Positions 59,483 to 64,000 of a stretch of DNA of 64,000 bases are shown here, piece by piece (the first letter of the stretch is position 1; every line of letters starts with the position of its first letter). Under the pieces are notes generated by a model that ran no database searches, had not been told where the DNA came from, and saw only the letters and a program-made list of their open reading frames with translations. The DNA lies in NCBI RefSeq assembly GCF_014274685.1, contig NZ_CP060393.1, positions 3,717,501 to 3,781,500 of the forward strand, given 5' to 3'. Made by a program: the position numbers and the translations under genes. The DNA comes from Edaphobacter sp. 4G125 (GTDB lineage Bacteria > Acidobacteriota > Terriglobia > Terriglobales > Acidobacteriaceae).

Positions 59483-60367
59483 ATGGACTGGAAAAGCAAA
59501 CGAATCCGAACCATTCTTGAAGCTGCGCTGGCCGAAGATAAAGTAGCCAACGACATTACGACGGCGCTGACCATCGATCCGAAACTGCGCGCTACAGGAA
59601 CGATCCTCGCCAAGCAGGCGTGCGTCGTCTCCGGCCTGGGATGTATCCCGGTGATCCTGGATATCTACGGCAAGATGAGCAGCATCCCGGTAGGTCGGTT
59701 CGAGGTGGTCAGCCATCCCGAGATCTTCGACGGCGTTAAGGTCCGTGCGGGCCAGCCCCTGGCGGTGATCCGGCACAATGCTGCGGCACTGCTCTCAACC
59801 GAGCGCGTGATCCTGAACCTGATGCAACGCATGTGTGGCATTGCGACACTGACTCACGAATTCGTTACGGCTGTTGCGAAGACAAAAACCAAAGTGCTGG
59901 ACACACGCAAGACCATTCCCGGCCTGCGAATCCTGGACAAATATGCCGTAAGCTGCGGCGGCGGCGTGAACCATCGTCTCGATCTTCAGGATGGAATCCT
60001 GATCAAGAACAACCACATCTCGCTTGGTGGCGGCCTGTCAACTGTGTTGGAGAAAGCCATGAGGGGCCATAAGCCTGGCCAGGTTGTTCAAGTCGAAGTT
60101 CGTAGCGAAACGGAGCTGGAACAAGCGATCGAGGGCGGCGCAGAGTCAATCCTTCTCGACAACATGACTCCCGCGCAAACCAAAAAAGCTGTGAAGAAAA
60201 TTCGCGCTGCGCTTCCTGAGACGAAGATTGAATCTTCAGGAAGCATGAACCTGAAGACCGTGCGGAAGTATGCACTCGCAGGAGTGGACTTCATCTCGGT
60301 GGGAGCTCTGACGCACTCGGCGACTGCGGTAGACCTGAGCATGCGCATCACCGCGGATGTATTCTAG
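59483..60367 (+). CDS. nadC: Nicotinate-nucleotide pyrophosphorylase (quinolinate phosphoribosyltransferase)
   Basis: 294 residues, the two-domain QAPRTase: N-terminal ALAEDKVANDITTALTIDP, then LNLMQRMCGIATLT, the LDTRKTIPGLRILDKYAVSCGGGVNHRLDLQDGILIKNNH region, and ESSGSMNLKTVRKYALAGVDFISVGALTHSATAVDLSM. Reaction: quinolinate plus PRPP to nicotinate mononucleotide, de novo NAD. Starts 35 bases after valS; five bases before birA. Confidence 0.96.
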   Translation: MDWKSKRIRTILEAALAEDKVANDITTALTIDPKLRATGTILAKQACVVSGLGCIPVILDIYGKMSSIPVGRFEVVSHPEIFDGVKVRAGQPLAVIRHNAAALLSTERVILNLMQRMCGIATLTHEFVTAVAKTKTKVLDTRKTIPGLRILDKYAVSCGGGVNHRLDLQDGILIKNNHISLGGGLSTVLEKAMRGHKPGQVVQVEVRSETELEQAIEGGAESILLDNMTPAQTKKAVKKIRAALPETKIESSGSMNLKTVRKYALAGVDFISVGALTHSATAVDLSMRITADVF

Positions 60368-60372
60368 CCAGC

Positions 60373-61152
60373 ATGTTCGATTTGGAAGAGGTTGAGACGG
60401 GCCTGACTGGAACGCGTTTTGCCGGACAGGTGAAGCACTTTCCTTCCGTAAGCTCGACCAACACCCTTGCATTGGAAGCAGCCCAGGCGGGAATCCGAAC
60501 GGGCGTATGGTTTGCCGATGAGCAAACGGCCGGGCGGGGGCGTGGCGGCCATCATTGGCATTCTGTTGCGGGGGACGGCTTGTATATGAGCGCTCTGGTT
60601 GCGCCCGCGCTGCCGGTCTCCAAGGCACTTTGGATCTCGCTGGCTACCGGACTGGCTACACAACAAGCAATCCAAGAGGTCACGGGACTCCGCACAGATA
60701 TTCGCTGGCCAAATGATCTTCTGGTGCATGAAAAAAAGTGCTGCGGCATTCTGGTTGAGACTACTGTCGCGCAAACCGAAGCAGAAGCGATGTTGCGCTA
60801 CGCGGTGATTGGAATCGGCATCAATCTCAACCATGCTTCGTTCCCGGATGAGATCGCGCGGTACGCTACGTCATTGCGCATCGAAGGTGGAAAGCATGTC
60901 CGACGCGAGACTATCTTAGTCGCTCTGCTGCGGGCGCTTGATCGGGAGCTTGGCCTGCTCTCGCAGGTGAATGCTGGAGATCTGCTGGAACGGTTCTCGA
61001 ATGCCTCCACCTGGGTGCGCGACAGACGCGTGCAGGTCGACGAGCAAGGTGGTTATACCGGGGTGACTGCTGGTCTGGACATGCGCGGATTTCTGCTGGT
61101 GAACTGTGATGACGGCAAGCAGCGCACGGTACTCTCAGGCGGAGTACGCTAA
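60373..61152 (+). CDS. birA: Biotin-[acetyl-CoA-carboxylase] ligase (BirA without DNA-binding domain)
   Basis: 259 residues. Catalytic part only: STNTLALEAA, DEQTAGRGRGGHHWHS (the GRGRxxRxW loop, with His instead of Arg), GDGLYMSALVAPALPVSKALWISLATGLATQQAI, WPNDLLVHEKKCCGILVET, GIGINLNHASFPDEI. Function: biotinylation of BCCP via biotinyl-AMP. No winged helix, so no regulatory role as in E. coli. Five bases from nadC. Confidence 0.93.
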   Translation: MFDLEEVETGLTGTRFAGQVKHFPSVSSTNTLALEAAQAGIRTGVWFADEQTAGRGRGGHHWHSVAGDGLYMSALVAPALPVSKALWISLATGLATQQAIQEVTGLRTDIRWPNDLLVHEKKCCGILVETTVAQTEAEAMLRYAVIGIGINLNHASFPDEIARYATSLRIEGGKHVRRETILVALLRALDRELGLLSQVNAGDLLERFSNASTWVRDRRVQVDEQGGYTGVTAGLDMRGFLLVNCDDGKQRTVLSGGVR

Positions 61153-61160
61153 CAGGAAAG

Positions 61161-61877
61161 ATGCGGAATTACTTCAATTACTTCACGGAGATCGAAGAGC
61201 GCTTTCAGCAGCGGCGAGGATCGTTGTTGATGCTCTCAACACTTGACTGGGCCCTGATTGAGACCTGGCGCGAGGCAGGCATTCCGCTGGAGGCAGTGCT
61301 GCGCGGTATCGACAATGCCTTCGATAAGTACGATGACCGGACACGACGATCCACAGGCCGCCTGCGTAAGGTCAACGGTTTGGCCTGGTGTGCCCAGAGT
61401 GTGATGGAAGCTGTCGAGCAGGCCATGGAGGCCGCGATAGGTGCTGCCCCATCCGAGGAGAATGAGCAGGAGAGCGGTTTTGAAAATGAGCGCGTCGCGA
61501 AGTATCTGGAAGAGAATGCCCAGGTGCTCGCATCGGCAAAGATCGAGCCACCTGCTGATGCAGTGATAACAGAGACCGCGACGCGTCTACGAGCGCTGGC
61601 CTCCGGCTTGCGACTGGATGCGTCTACTTCACTGGAAGATCTGGATCGTACTCTGACCGTACTGGAAGAAAAGGTCTTCGCAGCGTTAATGACGGCGGCA
61701 AATGAGGAACAGCTTACGGCATTGCGAGAACAAGCATCACGCGAGCTGGCTCCCTATCGAGGAAAGATGCAGGCCGTGCAGATCAAACAGGTACAACAGC
61801 AGTTTTTGCAGAAGAAACTATTGGAGGCCCGCAACCTGCCTCGTCTGAGTCTCTTTTATATGCGTCTTGATGGATGA
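61161..61877 (+). CDS. Uncharacterised helical protein in the nadC-birA operon
   Basis: 238 residues, no signal peptide or membrane helix, mainly helical (WALIETWREAGIPLEAVLRGIDNAFDKYDDRTRRS; EHEVALEEKVFAALMTAANEEQLTALREQASRELAPYRGKM-like regions). It sits eight bases after birA and overlaps the methyltransferase start by four bases (ATGA). No family recognised. Confidence 0.75.
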   Translation: MRNYFNYFTEIEERFQQRRGSLLMLSTLDWALIETWREAGIPLEAVLRGIDNAFDKYDDRTRRSTGRLRKVNGLAWCAQSVMEAVEQAMEAAIGAAPSEENEQESGFENERVAKYLEENAQVLASAKIEPPADAVITETATRLRALASGLRLDASTSLEDLDRTLTVLEEKVFAALMTAANEEQLTALREQASRELAPYRGKMQAVQIKQVQQQFLQKKLLEARNLPRLSLFYMRLDG

Positions 61878-63160
61878 AGCTCTCGATCGAAAAAGTCGTG
61901 TATGGCGGCGCAGGAATTGCTTCTGCGAATGGGGGAAAAACTGTCTTTGTTCCCTTTACGCTTCCCGGCGAACAAATTGAAGCAAAGATCACAGAGGAAT
62001 ACGGCAATCGGCAGGAAGCAACTCTGGCGCGTATCGAAAGCCCTTCTCCTGACCGCATTGCTCCGCGATGCATTCATTTTGGACTATGCGGCGGATGCCA
62101 GTATCAACATGCCTCCTACACCGCGCAGCTTCAGATAAAAAAAGAGATTCTGCAGGAAACGCTCGAACGCGCTGGACTGAACGAACTGCCCCCGATTGAG
62201 ACTCACGCAGCTGAGCCTTGGGAATATCGCAATCGCATTCGTCTACGTGCAATGGCTGTTGAAGGCAAGCTACGTGTAGGTTATCTGCGCCGCGGATCGA
62301 CAGAGTTTCTACCGATCGAGACGTGCCCAATCTCCGCTCCAATTTTATTGAGAGCAGCAGAAGTGTTCATGTCACTGGCAGAAGACTTTCCATCATGGAC
62401 CCGCGCAGTAGAAGAGGTTGAGTTTTTTACCAGCGGGGATGAGCGGAAGCTCCAGATGACGCTCCTTGTTCGCACACCGCCGATCAAAGGATTCGCTGGA
62501 TTTTGCGAAGCGATGCAGCAACAGCTTCCTGAACTAGCGGGGGCAGGCGTGCAAGTAATCGAAAGCGTGACTCGCGGAAGAAAATCTATACGTACACAAG
62601 CGGGCGCATCGTGGGGAGCGGCGGGACTGCAATATACGACCGGTGAAGAAACATACTGGGTCAGCCGCGGCAGCTTCTTCCAAGTGAACCGTTCACTTCT
62701 CGCGCGGTTGGTCGAGTTGGTCACAGCAGGACGAAGCGGGGAGATCGCTTGGGACTTGTACGCTGGAGTCGGCCTGTTTGCTCGCGTGCTTGCGAAACAG
62801 TTCGATGAGGTGGTCGCCGTTGAAGCAGCGGGGGGCGATCTGGCAACCAATCTTCGCGGCTCGAACGCGCGTGCAGTTGCTGCAACAACAGTGGAGTTTC
62901 TGCGGCAGGCAGCGCTTGAGAGGGACCGACCAGACCTGATCGTGATGGATCCGCCGCGCGCCGGCGTCGGCTCGGAGGTTTGCTCCTTGTTGAGCCGCAT
63001 CAAGGCTCCAGAGATTGTTTATGTCTCCTGCGACCCTACGACGCTGGGGAGAGATCTGCGCCTGATGATAGACTCCGGCTACAGACTCAACCAACTGCAT
63101 CTGGTCGATATGTTTCCGCAGACCTTCCATCAGGAGACGGTGGCGGTGCTCGGCCGCTGA
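61874..63160 (+). CDS. RumA/TrmA-family RNA (uracil-5-)-methyltransferase
   Basis: 428 residues. Start overlaps the preceding gene by four bases. Short N-terminal TRAM-like domain (GAGIASANGGKTVFVPFTLPGEQIEAKI), a [4Fe-4S] Cys set (CIHFGLCGGCQYQH), and the SAM methyltransferase core (AWDLYAGVGLFARVLA, DPPRAGVGSEV, YVSCDPTTLGRDL with catalytic Cys, HLVDMFPQTFHQETVAVL). Function: C5 methylation of a uracil in rRNA (RlmD-like) or tRNA; the exact target is not deducible. Fe-S cluster favours RlmD. Confidence 0.88.
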   Translation: MKLSIEKVVYGGAGIASANGGKTVFVPFTLPGEQIEAKITEEYGNRQEATLARIESPSPDRIAPRCIHFGLCGGCQYQHASYTAQLQIKKEILQETLERAGLNELPPIETHAAEPWEYRNRIRLRAMAVEGKLRVGYLRRGSTEFLPIETCPISAPILLRAAEVFMSLAEDFPSWTRAVEEVEFFTSGDERKLQMTLLVRTPPIKGFAGFCEAMQQQLPELAGAGVQVIESVTRGRKSIRTQAGASWGAAGLQYTTGEETYWVSRGSFFQVNRSLLARLVELVTAGRSGEIAWDLYAGVGLFARVLAKQFDEVVAVEAAGGDLATNLRGSNARAVAATTVEFLRQAALERDRPDLIVMDPPRAGVGSEVCSLLSRIKAPEIVYVSCDPTTLGRDLRLMIDSGYRLNQLHLVDMFPQTFHQETVAVLGR

Positions 63161-63186
63161 TGCAGAGATAGCGCAGGAGCGGGATT

Positions 63187-64000
63187 CTGGCGGGCCACGC
63201 AGAGAGATTTTGGGCCACGGAGACGGTCGAGCAGCTTGAATTGCGGCGAGCTCCGCTGCTTGCTGCAGCCTGCTGGTTTGCTCTCGGGATTGCAATTGCT
63301 CGCCACTGGCTGCCCTCGGCTGTACTGATACTGGCGATCGTATTCCTTGCCATATTTACTTGGCTCGCCCTTCGGTGGGCGTTCCGTATTGCTATTGTTC
63401 CGGTAGCGGCGATCTGGATCACAGCAGGGTTCTGGTGTTGGCAGATCCGACCTGTACCGCAGGTGCAACGTGCGCTTCAGCCATATGCAGATGGCTTGAG
63501 TCGAAATGTAAGAGGGCGCGTGGTCAGAGTCCGCCCGCTTGCGCCACGAACAAAATCGACCGATCAGGACAACGACCCTGCCTGGTGGATTGAGCGCGAA
63601 CCACAAGCCGCAGATGCGCTTTCGGTAGATATCGCTGTCGAGGCAATTGAGGATGTAACACCTGACGTCTCGCGCATGGTTCCGATGAGCGGCGGCGTAA
63701 GAGTCACGATCCTGTCGCAGGACCATCCGCTCCCCACTCTGCGCTGCGGAGATACGATCGAGATACCGTTGCGCTTGAAGGTCCCGGAACGATATCGCGA
63801 TCCGGGAGCGTGGCAGTATGCCGACTATCTTCTCTCGCAAGGCATCTCCATGCACGCAAACGTTCGAGCCAACAGGGTCCAGGCCGTTTCGGGCGGAACA
63901 GGTAATCTGCAGTGCAGACTATACAGCGCGCAGACGTGGGCCTCGGAACGGATGCTGCGGTTTGTTAACTCCACCGAGAATCGACGTCTTCCATCTGCGA
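63187..64000 (+). CDS. ComEC/Rec2-like DNA-uptake membrane protein, N-terminal part, cut by window end
   Basis: An open frame continuing to the window end: hydrophobic N-terminal helices (LLAAACWFALGIAIARHWLPSAVLILAIVFLAIF; FRIAIVPVAAIWITAGFWCW), then a beta-rich domain (VRGRVVRVRPL..., LRCGDTIEIPLRLKVPERYRDPGAWQYADYLLSQGISMHANVRA). This is the N-terminal competence-protein pattern of ComEC. There is no ATG near the beginning; the first standard start is TTG at 63241, while CTG at 63187 has AGGAG seven bases upstream. The true start needs experiment. Confidence 0.75.
   Translation, partial: MAGHAERFWATETVEQLELRRAPLLAAACWFALGIAIARHWLPSAVLILAIVFLAIFTWLALRWAFRIAIVPVAAIWITAGFWCWQIRPVPQVQRALQPYADGLSRNVRGRVVRVRPLAPRTKSTDQDNDPAWWIEREPQAADALSVDIAVEAIEDVTPDVSRMVPMSGGVRVTILSQDHPLPTLRCGDTIEIPLRLKVPERYRDPGAWQYADYLLSQGISMHANVRANRVQAVSGGTGNLQCRLYSAQTWASERMLRFVNSTENRRLPSA

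Noticed and set aside
1-64000. CRISPR array, prophage or integrated plasmid
   Set aside because: No regular repeat-spacer pattern, integrase, phage structural gene or conjugation gene was seen.

Overview
The window looks like a chromosomal segment of an Acidobacteriota species (Terriglobia type, e.g. Terriglobus/Granulicella/Edaphobacter). I infer this from several lineage-typical features: two very large TonB-dependent receptors with an N-terminal carboxypeptidase-regulatory-like domain, an acidobacterial duplicated orphan permease (ADOP) behind a PadR regulator, two VWFA-related proteins, and dispersed non-coding repeats of the kind common in these genomes. No rRNA, tRNA, CRISPR array, insertion sequence or prophage was recognised.

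Layout. 0-7 kb: end of a GAF-GGDEF protein, a secreted unknown, a DUF2946 / TonB receptor / MerC-like metal cluster, and a class III aminotransferase. 7.5-12 kb: cysS, tsaD and a CCA-adding-type nucleotidyltransferase, the last two divergent with overlapping start codons. 12-19 kb: flavin amine oxidase, a ForC/ForE-type formate dehydrogenase pair, a MarR-GNAT fusion behind a palindromic operator, and kdsA. 19-24.6 kb: OmpA-like protein, a membrane protein, a DnaC-like loader, rpmE, a TfoX/YjbR-like protein with a lysine-rich tail, and a dus gene carrying an in-frame repeat element. 24.6-28.9 kb: a minus-strand five-gene run (BstA-like, GNAT, PD-(D/E)XK-like protein, I42-NlpE fusion, GH16).

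29.8-40 kb: two VWFA proteins, a DUF1906-like protein just to the left, ThuA, small membrane proteins, a YtrA-type GntR regulator with slipin, TldD, a FosA-like protein and a cNMP-histidine kinase. Sampled lines here are G-rich on the plus strand whatever the gene direction, unlike the C-rich flanks. 40-51.4 kb: PadR-ADOP, a small membrane protein, the second TonB receptor, a diguanylate cyclase, an MFS exporter and TldE/PmbA. 51.4-64 kb: a UvrC-like protein, rpe, a BamD-like protein, two extracytoplasmic bactofilin-like paralogues, and the housekeeping run valS-nadC-birA-unknown-RNA methyltransferase-comEC (cut by the window end).

The most notable points are the repeat-derived peptide inside Dus, the ForCE-type formate dehydrogenase with a Cys-Gln active site, the promoter-overlapping palindromes in front of four genes (two MarR/GntR regulators, a PadR gene and a small membrane protein), the PD-(D/E)XK protein and I42-NlpE fusion in one operon, and the paired secreted bactofilin-like proteins with a shared CxxC motif.
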